Assembly: GCA_905221605.1 (NCBI GenBank)
Contig: CAJNDS010002301.1
Span: 655,692 to 719,691, forward strand
Source: Symbiodinium natans
Lineage: Eukaryota > Sar > Dinophyceae > Suessiales > Symbiodiniaceae
Direction: 5' to 3'
Length of the DNA: 64,000 nt
Of the stretch, positions 1-10,640 are shown piece by piece. A program made the translations under genes and the position numbers. Numbering within the stretch: the first letter of the stretch is position 1; each line of letters opens with the position of its first letter. The notes under the pieces were generated by a model that worked only from the letters and a program-made list of their open reading frames with translations, had not been told where the DNA came from and did not search any database.

Positions 1-61
1 TTCAGCACTTGATTTAGAGGGTTTAGGGTTCGGGACTTGAGGTTTGGGGTTTAGGGTTTCG

Positions 62-95
62 GCTTCGCTGTATCCAGACAACCCCATACTAAGAC
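62..95 (-). CDS. possible further exon of gene A
   Basis: After the donor at 325 a CTTAG acceptor near 95 opens a short frame (MGLSGYSEAET) in the right phase (one base completes the codon) before the telomere-like run at 20-60. It is too short to be sure of. Confidence 0.25.
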
Positions 96-325
96 GGGTT
101 GTTGCGGGTGCCACATGCCGAAATTGCACTATATGTGTTCCCCCTAAGACCCTCAGCCCACCACCCCAAACCCCAAACCCTAAACCGTAATACGCCCCAA
201 ACCCTGAACCCGAAACCCCAAACCCCTTGCACCCTAAACCCTGGGCCCCTAAACCCTAAACCTCTAAACCCTACAAACCCTCCAAACCCCAAACCACCCG
301 CCCAGCCACACCCCCGCGGCCTTGC

Positions 326-3300
326 CTGTACAGGACAGGCGCCTCCGTTGTTTTGGCATCAAACGCCACCGCCTCGCGAGGTCTTTGAGGCTGAGGCTCA
401 GGGTTCAGGGATGAATTGGGGGGCGGGGTTGGATTTAGGGGTTCTAGCGTTTTGGGGCTGAGGGTTTAAGGGTGTTAGCATGTGGTTTAGAGCTTACGGT
501 TTCGGATTTCGCACTTTACTGTTCAGGGTTTGGGGGTGAGGGACTTCTGGGCTCAGGGGTTTAAGGGTTTGGGGCTTTAGGGGGTGTAGGGTCTTTACGG
601 TTTTGCTTTGGGGCTTTTAGGTTGGTTTTAGGTGGTACGGTGGGGAAATGTTGGAGTTTTGGTGTTGCCTTGAGGAACTGAGGGTTTATGGGGAGGGTTC
701 AGGGCTACTCGAAGAGACCCTACTAACGTTAGGGGCTTGAAGAAAAGTGCAAGGGCTAAACCCTAAAGCCCTACAGCCCTAAACCCTAAGAAGCCCTGAA
801 CCCTAACCAGCCCTAAAGCCCTAAAGCCCTAAACCCTAAGAAGCCCTAAAGCCTAAGAAGCCCTGAAGGGGAGAGCCTCCAGCCCTGGTGGAGCCGAGCG
901 CCAGCTGCCGGGGTCTGTGGCTGAGCCTTGCGCCCGTGGTTTAGGGTGTAGGGTTTAGGGCTTGGGGTTTAGGGTTTTGAGGTTTAGGGTTTGGGGTGTA
1001 GGGTTTATGGCTCAGGGTTTGGGGTTAAGGGTTTCGGCATTTCGGGTTCACAAACCCCAAGCCTAAAATCGGGCGCATGGGTCACACCTTGAGATGTCTT
1101 GTGCAGCTGCCAGGAGAAGACCAGGAAGGGATCCGACCTCAGCAGCTCTGTCGACTCGAAACCTAGGAGCCAACAAGCGAATCAGATTCAGGGGGTTTAG
1201 GGTTTAGGGTTTAGGATTTAGGGTTTAGGGTTCAGGGTTCAGGGTTTAGGTTTGAAGTTTAGGGTTAGTTTAGGCTTTGGGGTTTCAGGGTTCAGGGTTG
1301 GTGACAGAAAACCCCTGCATCATCTCTAGGCAAATGACCTAAACCCTAAACCCTAAACCCTAAACCCTAAACCCTAAACCCTAAACCCTAAACCCTAAAC
1401 CCTAAACCCTAAACCCTAAACCCTAAACCCTAAACCCTAAACCCTAAACCCTAAACCCTAAACCCAAACCTGCACCAACCCCACGTGAGCTCCCATAAGT
1501 GCATCAGGGATATCGGGGGGAGCTTCCTGGGGCCCTGGCAAGGCATCCGGATCATACGTCCTTGGCATGGCTTTCAGCGATATTTCGGGTCCCTCAACAA
1601 AAAAAGCCATCCGAGAGGACAGCACAGGCAGCGGACTGAAGGAGTGGAGTCTGTAAGGTCTGTTTCGTATCACCTAGGCCCCACATCGCCCCGGGCTGAG
1701 GGTTTGAGGTTTAGGGTTTAGGGTTGTGCATGATCGATATATTTCTAGGGATTCCCGCAGATTTCCCCGACTAGGCTAACAGGACAGTTTGCCCAGCTCG
1801 GGTTCGAAATAGACCTTCTCCAGCAGCAACAGATCCACAGAGCAACGCCCCCTAGCTAGACCCTATAAGGCCCATAAACCATGGAGTTTCTGCAAGCCCT
1901 ACGCGCCCTAAACCTCTTCAAACCCCTGAAGCCCTAATACGTCCATGCCGGCGGCAAGAAGTCAGCGCAACTTTCTCACCTCCGGCTGCGCGTTATCTCA
2001 CCCCGAAGCCCTGCAGGCCAACGCTTAGGGGCTCTTCTGGTTCTTAAAGTTTTTGGGTTTTAGGGCTACAGGATGTGAGGTTGTAGGGTTTGCATGGCTT
2101 AGGGGGTGTTCGGGTTGTAGGGTTTTCGGATTGTTGGATGTCAGGGCTTGGGCTTGAGGTTTCAAGCCCTTCAGGGCTTCAGGGTTTAGAGTCTCCAAGA
2201 CCTCGCTGGTCTAACGCGTGCTCTGCGCTGCGCTGCCGCCATGATACTTCAGTTCGGTGATCTTTCGGCGCAAATCTTCTGGGCTTCAAGGGTTTTAGGG
2301 TTCGGGGTTGAGGGGTTTAGGATTAGAGAAAGGGGGATTGAGCAGCGTGTGATCGAAATGATGTCTGCTGAAACGTCAAATAGCTGGTCTGCTGTAACTT
2401 TCCCAGACTGTGAGCCCTTTGTGGCCCACTGACACAGCATGGCCCTGTATTGTACATGTAGGGACCCAAGAAAACAGCCCAAGTGAAAGAGCTGTCCATG
2501 CAAGAGTAACTAGTAGTCTATGTGCCTTTGAAGGAGGGGGGGGGGGTTATATAGCTTGAGTAGTTTAAGGTCTGTACACGGCTTCAAGTTTTTGGGTTGA
2601 AGGCATCTGCCACAACCCTAAACCCTGTAAACCCTAAACCCTAAACCCTAAACCCTGTAAACCCCAAACCCTAAACCCTAGACCCCATACCCCCTGAACT
2701 TCAATCTCGTTCGGGGGTGGCGGCAGCGCCGTTGCGCTCAGCAATGGATCGCTGCAGCGACTCGTTCTCCGCAACAAGGTCACGGATCCTGTTGCGAAAG
2801 GGGATCCGAAGTATGGGCCCTGAATTGGGGCCCCTTGTTCTATAACCCTTACATACCCGATATATACATATGCATAATAACGGACCATTCTTCGGATCCC
2901 TAGAAACAAGGGTAAGGGGCCACACTAAGGGCCCTTGGATCCGACCTTAGAGATAATCCCTGCCACCCTCCCTCGCTCTCTTTATACATACACAATAAAC
3001 CTCTCTTTAAGATCTGTCCCTCAAATATGAGGATCTGAAGTATTTCAGGAATCCAAGAAAATATATTATAGAGAACCGGCCCAGATGCTGAACACCAAGG
3101 TATGTGATGCCCTTCAGCTAGCGGGATGCGTAAGGGACTCTACCCTTGAAACCTCAATCCTCAACCAGTGCTTTCGGGTTTCTGAGGACGGTTAAGAATC
3201 CCAAACCACTTTACCTTTTACAGGTGGGAACTTGTAGGGCCTGCAACACAAAGTTACTGAAGGTCCTGGGTGTAGGTTTCAGAGCTTGGGGCTTTGACTG

Positions 3301-5630
3301 GGATCCCCAGCAGCCTTGTTTAGGGTTTAGGGTTTAGGGTTTAGGGTTTGGGGTTTAGGGTTTAGGGTTTAGGTCGGGTTCAGGGTACCCCCCAAAAGGG
3401 AAAAGGCCCACATGACACGGGAGATCTAGTCGAGCAATGTCAACCTTTCTCCCCAGCAAATGCCGCTTGGCTGCTGGATGCGGCAAATCTTTACCTGGAC
3501 AGATGGGGGTTTCCGAAAATAGGGGTGCCTTAATTGGGGGTCCTTCCTATAAGGGAATCGTGCTATTTGGTGTGTATATTCGGGGTCCTTTTTCTGGCAA
3601 ACTCCCAGATTGAGTTTTGGGGGTTTCCGGGTTGCCTGCGCTCATCCTCCTAAACTTTGGGGCCTCGATGGAGCTCCTGGCAATTCCTCCTACTTGGCCC
3701 CCGTCTCTACTTTCTTTCCCCACACCCCAAAAATTGGGTTACGATTTAGGGCCCTTAGCACCTCCCAAACCCTAAACCCTAAACCCTAAACCCCAAACCC
3801 TAAACCCTAACTCCTTCCCACCATCAAACCAACTCTCACAATCCTTCCCCAAAGGGCTAAATAACTAAGACTCAAAGTAGCAGGGAATATGTTCGGGTAC
3901 CCTTGATGGGAGGTTTCTGAGCCCTCAAAAAACCCTAGAACCTAAACCTTGAGCCCTAAACCCTAAACCCTAAACCCTGAGCCCTAAACCCTAAACCCTA
4001 AACTGGCCCTAAACCCTAAACCCTAAACCCTGAGCCCTAAACCTTAAACCCTGAGCCCTGAACCCTAAATGGAGCCTGCTCTTCGAGAAGCTCAGCCTCG
4101 CTAAGGGAGCCTCCTGTGCGAGCCAGCTGTGCTAGTTCGACACATCTGGGGTTGCAGTTAGTTTGGGTCTTAGGGTTTAGGGTTTAGGGTTTAGGGTTTA
4201 GGGTTTAGGGTTTAGGGCTTAGGGTTTAGGGCTTAGGGCTTGGGGTTTAGGGTTTAGGGTTTAGGGTTTAGGGTTTAGGGTTTAGGGTTTAGGGTTTAGG
4301 GTTCAAAATCACCATGACATGGACATATCGTGCACGTAGCCACTTAAGTAAGCTTATCAGTTCCTGGCAGCAGTCGCCCAGTCCTTGGGCTTTCGGGGCT
4401 TGGTTTGGAGTTCGAGGTTTGTTGTTTTTGTTTTTTTTTTCGGCTGTGAGGTTTCGGGTCTAAGAGCCGAAATCCCTACAGGGTCCCGAAAGCAGTGGAC
4501 CCCTAACCCCCTTAGCCCCACCCCCCCGAAGCCCGATAAGCGGACCCTCTTAGGGTTGCTGTAGCGTTGAGGGTTAAGGTTGGGCCATAAAAAACTGAGC
4601 TGAGCAATGAAAATTAGCAACTTTGGCCGCTGATGAATGTCCATCCTGAATCTAAACCCCAAATCCCCAGCCCGAAGCCCCGAAACCCGGAAATTCCACA
4701 GTGTTTCTCTAGTAGCCCTAAACCCTAAACCCTAAACCCTCAACCCTAAACCCTAACCCTACAGCCCACTGTTGCGGCCTCCGATGGCTGCCTGTAGAAG
4801 CGCGGGCTGAGTTCGTCTCTCGGCCCACTCCTGGCGCTGAAGTCCGGATTTAGGGTTTAGGGTTTAGGGTTTAGGGTGTGTAGGGTTTAGGGTGGAAGGA
4901 AGGAAGGTTTTGGGGTTTAGGGTTTAGCGTTTTCGGCTTTAGGGCTTAGGGTTAGGGTTTGGAGGTTTAGGTTTAGAGATTTAGCCGTTCAGTTTTGAGG
5001 CTTTAGGGGTTTTGGGCTCACCACGGATCAAGGGCGCTTAGGGTCTTTACTGCAGGACTTAAGGTTTGGCGTTGTCCTGCCGAGTTGATCTGAAATTCCA
5101 TTTTGATCCCCAGGGGGCGAAGCATGTCCCTACCTAGTCGGTAGGGCTTAGGGTGCTTCAGGGATTTGATCCTACAGGGGTTAGAGCAATGATTTAGAGT
5201 AGCTGATCAGACGCCCAATAGCCGCCTGGCGATATCGCGCGATCTCAGCGCTGAGACCACTGTTCTTTGTCACCTGCTCCTGCGTGGGCTGTGGGTGTCG
5301 CGGGTTCAGGTCTAGAATTCAGTCCTTGAAGCACCCCCTCAACCCATAACCTCTGTACTGACACAGATACATCCTAAAATGCTTGAAGCCGTAATCCACG
5401 TCACCTGCTCAATGTTACTGCTGCTAGGGTTCAGAACCCCCTTAAACTCTGCACACAAAGCCCCTAAACCCTAAACCCTAAACCCTAAACCCTAAACCCT
5501 AAACCCTAAACCCTAAACCCTAAACCCTAAACCCTAAACCCTAAACCCCAAACCCTACCACATGCTACCAAGACTGCCATCGAGGGTTGGCTCAGTCCTG
5601 CCAGCGCTGTCGGACCAGGTCAAGGTCAGC
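326..5630 (-). CDS. Gene A: coiled-coil protein, partial, 14 exons
   Basis: Exons in coding order: 5598-5630, 5226-5279, 4792-4836, 4076-4126, 3445-3494, 3215-3240, 3096-3117, 2730-2788, 2216-2278, 1980-2010, 1470-1635, 1088-1154, 877-926, 326-372. Reading phase is continuous through all 14 (764 nt) with no stop. The first four exons are whole codons and each ends in a CAG codon. Heptad-like stretches are visible (SAEIARYRQ, EWAERRTQPALLQ, SEAELLEEQ, RDLVAENESLQRSIAERN, EDLRRKITELKY), followed by a globular C-terminal part (FVEGPEISLKAMPRTYDPDA, SDPFLVFSWQLHKTSQ). Introns are GT-AG or GC-AG, with one GA donor after 5598; several carry telomere-type arms. Both ends are missing: the start lies upstream of 5630 and the chain leaves phase 2 at 326. 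A structural or cytoskeletal role is only inferred from the coil. Individual exons could be mis-framed; the chain as a whole is hard to get by chance. Confidence 0.6.
1339..1467 (-). repeat. CCCTAAA array, near-perfect
   Basis: About 18 uninterrupted CCCTAAA units. On the minus strand it begins right after the donor CAG|GTTTGGG of the gene A exon at 1470-1635, so it forms the 5' part of an intron, not a chromosome end. Confidence 0.95.
2800..2942. mobile_element. palindromic MITE-like element in a gene A intron
   Basis: The two halves are inverted relatives: GGATCCGAAGTATGGGCCCT at the left end and, reversed, GGATCCAAGGGCCCTTAG at the right, both followed by a GGGGCCCCTT / GGCCCCTTACCC block. 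There is no coding capacity. It sits inside the intron between the exons at 3096 and 2730. Non-autonomous DNA-element origin is inferred from the hairpin shape. Confidence 0.5.
3520..3615. mobile_element. dispersed element, family 3, copy 1
   Basis: Shares the core 'GGGGTCC..CTATAAGGGAATC.T.CTATTTGG' and a distal GGGGTCC/GGTTCCC block with copies at 5890-5975, 53400-53470 and 56540-56640. It is short, non-coding and probably a MITE or its remnant; no clear terminal repeat could be fixed by eye. Confidence 0.4.
4173..4302 (+). repeat. TTTAGGG array
   Basis: Mostly perfect TTTAGGG with a few CTTAGGG and TTTGGGG units. It lies directly right of the gene A exon at 4076-4126, and so on the coding strand it forms the CCCTAAA-type 3' part of the preceding intron. 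Confidence 0.95.
5462..5556 (-). repeat. CCCTAAA array
   Basis: About 13 near-perfect units left of the gene A exon at 5598-5630; the matching TTTGGGG array lies on that exon's right side. Confidence 0.95.
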
Positions 5631-6050
5631 CTGTAGCCTTCAAGCCAGGGATGCGGCTTAGGGTTTAGGGTTTAGGGTTTGGGGTTTGGGGTTTGGGGTT
5701 TGGGGTTTGGGGTTTGGGGTTTGGGGTTTGGGGTTTGGGGTTTGGGGATGTGGGGTTTGGGGTTTAGGATTTGGGGAGTCTAAGAAAGGCTCGGTGTCAG
5801 GACTGAGAAGGCTCCAAAAAACTTTGCAGTCTTCTCTCTGAGGAACAGTCTGCGGCTATGGCCTCAGCCCCCCAAAACATCATCAGCCCCATATGGGGTA
5901 CCTTATGGGGGTCCCTACTATAAGGGAATCCTACCCTTTGGTGGGCCATATTGTGGTTCCCCTTTGTTCTCAAAAAAAGGAATCCCCCCTTACCCAGAAC
6001 GTGCAATTGCAAGCCTCCTCCGAAAGCGGGCAGCGGGAAAGCAACTCACA
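5631..6050. repeat. TTTGGGG array plus element copy; no gene seen
   Basis: 5657-5775 is a homogeneous TTTGGGG variant array (about 9 units plus TTTAGGG edges). 5890-5975 is a copy of dispersed element family 3. No convincing exon was found between them. Confidence 0.7.
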
Positions 6051-6164
6051 GTCAACCCTAAACCCTAAACCCTAAACCCTAAACTACTAAACCCTAAACC
6101 CTAAACCCTGAACCCTAAACCCTAAACCCTAAGCCCTAAACCCTAAACCTTAAACCCTAGAAGC

Positions 6165-6242
6165 CCTAAACCAAAACAGATTGTCAGGCTACCAGCCGCC
6201 AAGATCACCAGCCACCAGAAGCTCAGGCTAACTCTGAACCCA
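6165..6242 (-). CDS. possible exon with a membrane segment
   Basis: Minus strand between acceptor GGGTTCAG| and donor TTTTG|GTTTAGGG: a hydrophobic run (SFWWLVILAAGSLTICFG) that would span a membrane. The plus strand is also open here and looks coding, so strand is unsettled. Its phase does not join gene A directly. Confidence 0.3.
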
Positions 6243-6332
6243 GGATTTGGGGAGCTGGTGCTCAGGCAACTTCAAGCTCCCTACATGCTCCAACCGTATA
6301 CCATCCTAAATCCAATCAAACCCTAAACTGAA

Positions 6333-6446
6333 GACCGGCCCCCTTTCCAGCGATAGGGGCCGGTCGTTAGCAGGCCACCGGCAGGGGCCTGCGGACCCGT
6401 AGGCGAAGGCCGAAAGGCGAGCCGTAGGGTCCTGGACCTTAGGTCC
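6333..6446. other. cluster of four perfect hairpins (structured RNA or element end?)
   Basis: Four consecutive perfect inverted repeats: 6333-6342/6356-6365 (GACCGGCCCC), 6370-6376/6386-6392 (GCAGGCC), 6393-6398/6427-6432 (GGACCC) and 6434-6438/6442-6446 (GGACC). The stems are GC-only and densely packed, unlike the surrounding repeats. The cluster could be a structured non-coding RNA or the hairpin end of a mobile element; it matches no RNA family I recognise. Confidence 0.45.
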
Positions 6447-6519
6447 ACGCGGCGCTCGAATAGGCCGCTTCTGTCAGCCTATATAATAATAACCCTAAAC
6501 CCAGCGCCAAACGACCGGG

Positions 6520-7680
6520 CAGGCTTGAAAACCTCCTAAGGCCCGGAAGCTTAAATCAAGAGTTTGGGAGCCTCAAATTAAGGCCCGGAGGCTTAAATTA
6601 AGGGTTTGGGAACCTAAAATTAAGGCCCGGGGGCTTCAATTCAGGGTTTGGGAGCCCACCTTTAAGCCCTACCTTCAAGGCCCGAAAAGGCTTTAAATTA
6701 AGGGTTTGGGAACCGAAAATTAAGGCTTGGAGGCTTAAATTAAGGGTTTGGGAACCTAAAATTAAGGCCCGGAGGCTTAAATTAAGGGTTTGGGAACTTA
6801 AAATTAAGGCCCGGAGGCTTAAATTAAGGGTTTGGGAACCTAAAATTAAGGCCCGGAGGCTGAAATTAAGGATTTGGGAACCTAGAATGAAGGCCCAGCG
6901 GCTTAAATTACGGGCTTGGGAACTTAAAATTAAGGCCCGGAGGCTTAAATTAAGCCAGGAGGCCTAATTTGTGGATTTGGGAACCTACCTTTTTAAGCTC
7001 GGAGACTTAAATTATGGGTTTGGGAACCTAAAATTAACGCCCGGAAGCTTAAATTAAGGGTTTTGGATTAAGGGTTAGGAACCTAGAATTAAAGCCCGGA
7101 GGCTGAAATTGCGAGTTTGGGAATCTAAAATTAAGGCCCGGAGGCTTGAATTAAGGGTTTTGGAACTTAAAATGAAGGGTCGGAGGCTTAAATTCAGGGT
7201 TTGGGAACCCACGTTTAAGGCCCGGAGGCTTAAATAAAAGGTTTGGGAACCTGAGAAAATTAGGCCTGGAGGCCTAAAATAAGGGGTTTGGGAACCTAAA
7301 ATTAGGGCCCGGAGGCTTAAATTAAGGGTTTGGGACCTTAAAATAAAGGTCCGGAGGCTTAAATTAAGGGTTTGGGAACTTAAAAGTCAGGCCCGGAAGC
7401 TTAAATTCAGGGTTTGGGAATTTAAAATTAAGGCCCGGAATTTAAAATTAAGGCCCGGAGGCTTTTTTCAAGGGCTTGGGAACCTAAATGGAGGGTCGGA
7501 AGCTTAAATTAAGGGTTTGGGAACCCACGTTTAAGGCCCGGATGCTTAAATTAAGGGCTTGAGATCCTAAAACCATCTCAAGGGTTGGGGAACCTCAAAT
7601 TAAGGCCCGGAGGCTTAAATTAAGGGTTTGGGACTTTAGAAACACAGGCCCGGAGGCTTAACTTAAGGGTTTGAACATGC
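6520..7680. repeat. 42-bp minisatellite, about 27 degenerate copies
   Basis: The consensus unit reads GGCCCGGAGGCTTAAATTAA followed by GGGTTTGGGAACCTAAAATTAA. Copies differ by substitutions and small indels, and a few have lost part of a unit. The second half holds GGGTTTGGG and, inverted, CCTAAA, so the unit may derive from telomere-type repeats. There is no long frame on either strand. Confidence 0.9.
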
Positions 7681-7693
7681 TTTGAAAGTTTGC

Positions 7694-7905
7694 TAAGACC
7701 ACGGAGTGGAATCGAGTCGAGCCTGCTGCTTTTGCCGTCGCCAATCCTGAAGGGCTTGAAAGTCTTCCAGGGACCACGGAGTGGAATCGAGTCGAGCCTG
7801 CCGCTTTTGCCGCAGCCAATCCTGAAAGGGCTAAACGTCCAGCCTTGAAAAGGTTTCGAAGAGCTGCCGAGTGGAAACGAGTCGAGACTGCTGACGGTTG
7901 CTCAT
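7694..7905 (-). repeat. three 75-90 bp tandem copies, open on minus strand
   Basis: Three copies begin near 7694, 7769 and 7862 (shared GAGTGGAATCGAGTCGAG core; spacing 75 and 90 bp). On the minus strand they stay open and repeat the peptide AAGSTRFHSVV with SGLA.AKAAG. This could be an expanded exon fragment or a plain minisatellite; no function is recognised. Confidence 0.5.
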
Positions 7906-8221
7906 TTTGGGGGTTCTGCTCTACCAAACCATATATCCCCCCTTGATAGGGGGGTAGGGGGGTAGACAACCCTAAACCCGTCCAAGGTTTGTATTTTGGG
8001 TGGGAGGGCGGGCGTTGCAGCTCATGCGCCGACCCCCAACCACTTCATGGAGGGGGTCGAAGCGCACTCGCAGCGAAAACCCTAAACCCTAAACCCTAAC
8101 CCTAAACCCTAAACCCTAAACCCTAAACTACTAAACCCTAAACCCTAAACCCTGAACCCTAAACCCTAAACGATGAACCCTAAACCCTAAACCCTAAACC
8201 CAACACTCTCCAACCCTATAG

Positions 8222-8310
8222 CCCCATCACTCAGGATGCTGCTCGGCGCTCTCTCTGTGGAGATTGTCGAGGCTCTGCTGCTGTCGATCAAGCCCTGGCG
8301 GGTCTCTTGC
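8222..8310. CDS. exon-like island, strand unresolved
   Basis: GC-rich island between a CCCTAAA run (8083-8200) and degenerate repeats. Plus: CACTCAG| then MLLGALSVEIVEALLLSIKP and donor |GTCTCT. Minus: CCGCCAG| then GLIDSSRASTISTERAPSS. Both are open with usable splice sites. It is an exon by context, with the strand unknown. Confidence 0.35.
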
Positions 8311-8634
8311 GGGTTTCGGGGGTTGGGGTTCAGGCTCGAAAGCACTAAACCCTAAACCGTAAATCCTAAACCCTACCCTATAGATAGACCTTCAACGTTT
8401 AGGGTGCAGACAGGTATACGAGCTACCAACGCTCAAGGCAAGCCTTCTGTGGACCCTTTGGGCCAAGAACCCAGCAGGGCGACTCGTTGCGGTTCGTTGG
8501 GTGGAAAAAAAAGGGGTCCTAACCCCTGCGCAAAGGAACAAGGCTACTACTGGGCACTCTAGAGTAGAGCAGGCGCAAGCTCACCTTCCGGCACCTGAGT
8601 GCGAACACTGAACACGCTGAGCGGATGTAGGTAC

Positions 8635-9446
8635 CCTTTGCAGTCCTTGCTCCAGCGCATGCAGCGAGCGTCGATCGACATTGAGTTCCTCCACAGAACT
8701 CACGTTGATGCAGCATAGGGGCTCGCAGTTAGACTGGGTACTTTGGGTACAGCGGGCATAAGTCTGGTGCATCGAAACGGACCAGGAGTGATTTGTACAC
8801 ACCCAAATTCCGAATCGAAGGTAACACGAGAGCGATTTGATGGTCTGTATAGCTATTCACCATGTTAGAATGGGTCCTTTGGGTGGTGCGGCGAAAGCCT
8901 AGCGACGCCAAGAAATGAAGAAGATGTCATCATAAACACACAGGGTGTTGTGTGGGATTAAAATTGGCAAGTATTTCGGCTCCTGTAGAACGCGAACCTT
9001 CGTTGAAACAAGCCTGCCTTGGACCCTTAACGGATACCTGCTGCTGCATGGGAATCATTGCAGAGGACCGTCGAAAGGCAAAATAGTATCTACGACTAAA
9101 CCCTAAACCCTCTAAACCCGAACCGAAACCCGAAACCCTAAACCCTAAACTGAAGGTGTGGATGGCTTCGGCTTGGGGCTTTTCGGCGGGAGGGTATAGG
9201 GTCTTTAGGGGGCAACACACAGAAACATCAGGTCCAGGCTAGGGTTTAGGGTTGATACTGTATAAGCCGTAAACCCTAGGCCCATTCAAACCCTAAACCC
9301 TAAACCCTAAACCCTGCAGGAGGATCTCCTGGTAGCCTTGATCCACACGGCGCTGCAGCTCAGTCACCTGCTCCGTCTTCTGAGCCACAGCCTGGCAGAG
9401 CAGCGGCCAAAGACAGCTCTGGGACTCCCGAGAAGCCGAAATGTCC
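8635..9446 (-). CDS. Gene D: exon chain with coiled-coil, partial
   Basis: Three exons. 9313-9446: CCCTAG| acceptor, coil AVAQKTEQVTELQRRVDQGY, then QEILLQ and donor |GTTTAGGG. 9151-9238: CCTAG| acceptor, VCCPLKTLYPPAEKPQAEAI, donor TTCA|GTTTAGGG. About 8635-8720: VSSVEELNVDRRSLHALEQG, donor |GTACCT. The intron between the first two is only about 74 nt and telomere-like throughout. Phase fits the first pair only if its donor is read as CAG|GGTTTAG; the join to 8635 is uncertain. Unknown protein, probably structural. Confidence 0.5.
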
Positions 9447-9614
9447 CTAGGGTTTAGGGTTTAGGGTTTAGGATTCAGGGTTTAGGGTCAAGGTTTAGGG
9501 TTTAGGGTTCAGGGTTTAGCGAGAGGAGGGAGACCCTTGAACCCGAAAAAGACACCCCCTCCGGCCTGAAGACCCCAAACCCTAAGTAGGCTGCTCATCT
9601 ACATCTCACTCGAG

Positions 9615-9662
9615 AACCTGCACGGAGGGCGGAGGGGGGAAGAGCAGTCCATAGGATCCCCC
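9615..9662 (-). CDS. possible exon
   Basis: Minus strand between TCCGCCAG| and GTGCAG|GTTCTCG: GDPMDCSSPLRPPC. Splice sites are good but the peptide is short and proline-rich. It sits just downstream of the partial family 4 element near 9665-9700. Confidence 0.3.
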
Positions 9663-9824
9663 TGGCGGAGGTCAGACATCCCAAGAGCCTACCTAGGCAA
9701 TATCGCCCCTAGCCCATGAATATGAGTCGGCTCCGAAAGGATTTGGGGCTTTGCTTTTCTGGCTTCAAGACTGGGGCCCCCTATTGGAGCATCTTAGAAC
9801 CCGAAAACCTGAAGGCTTCCTTTG

Positions 9825-9938
9825 CTAGGATGCCCCTAAAAACCCTCAGAAACATATAGATTCCTACAGATTCCTACATAGGAGCCTCATAAACCCAACA
9901 AAGGGTAAATATAAGAAACATCCCCAGGGCCTACCTAG
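9825..9938. mobile_element. MITE family 4, diverged copy
   Basis: Starts CTAGGATGCCCCT and ends GGGCCTACCTAG, the imperfect inverted ends that define family 4 (CTAGGATGGCCCTT / CTAGGTAGGCCCTT). The middle shares AAACCCAACAAAGGG with the 35.5, 56.2 and 59.9 kb copies. Confidence 0.6.
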
Positions 9939-10393
9939 CTTGATGCTATTTTATCGGTGACCGATGCGGAAGCCTTGATCCCCCTCCCCCCCCAACTCCA
10001 AAAGACAAAACTTGCACAAAGAAAGCGAGGTGCCACGGGCCCCTCTGCGCCTTTTCTGCCCGAGCCAGAAAGCGATGGCCATGCCAGTAATTGGCAAGCA
10101 GCCGCAAAACAGAACATCTACACCTGCTTCTTGTGCGGCTAACCATAACTGTACCAGATTTCAGGGGGGAACCCCAACTTCCGATGTCAAGTGTTTGCTG
10201 TCTGCACTGAAAGCACTGCAGCTCAGGAGAAGAAGAAGGACTTGACACAGTACCTCGTCCATACTCTCTCATCGGCAAGGAACCCCAAGACAAATACATC
10301 CTTCAATGCCAGAAAAAGTTGACCAAACCCCAACCCACCTAAACCCTAAACCCATATCCCCAAAGCCCCAAACTTTAATCCCTAAACAACAGC

Positions 10394-10439
10394 CCAGTTA
10401 CAAGCCATAGTTGATCAGGATGATGGCAGTGATCAGCAC
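10394..10439 (-). CDS. hydrophobic exon, possibly the end of gene C
   Basis: CCGAG| acceptor, then AVLITAIILINYG, followed either by a GC donor (TATG|GCTTG) or by LEU-stop. It would be a final membrane helix for gene C, but its phase does not follow the exon at 10641 as drawn. Confidence 0.3.
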
Positions 10440-10640
10440 CGCCTCGGAATTTCAGAGCTCGGCGTCGAAAGTTGGGATTTGAGCAGGGGTGCCCCAAAAC
10501 CCTATAGAAACCCACACCTCGAAACCCCAAACCCAATAAACGCCGAACCCCGTAAACCCTATAAACCCTAAACCCGCCCGAAACCCCAAACCCATAAAAG
10601 CCCTAAACCAAAAACCCTAAACCCTATGAACCCCAAACGC

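Noticed and set aside
3215-3265. Plus-strand exon VGTCRACNTKLLK with a good acceptor at 3222.
   Set aside because: The minus strand has an equally good bracket (PYKFPPVK) that fits the phase of gene A on both sides.
5660-5775. CRISPR-like arrays.
   Set aside because: Repeats are directly tandem without unique spacers of constant length, and there are no cas-like genes.
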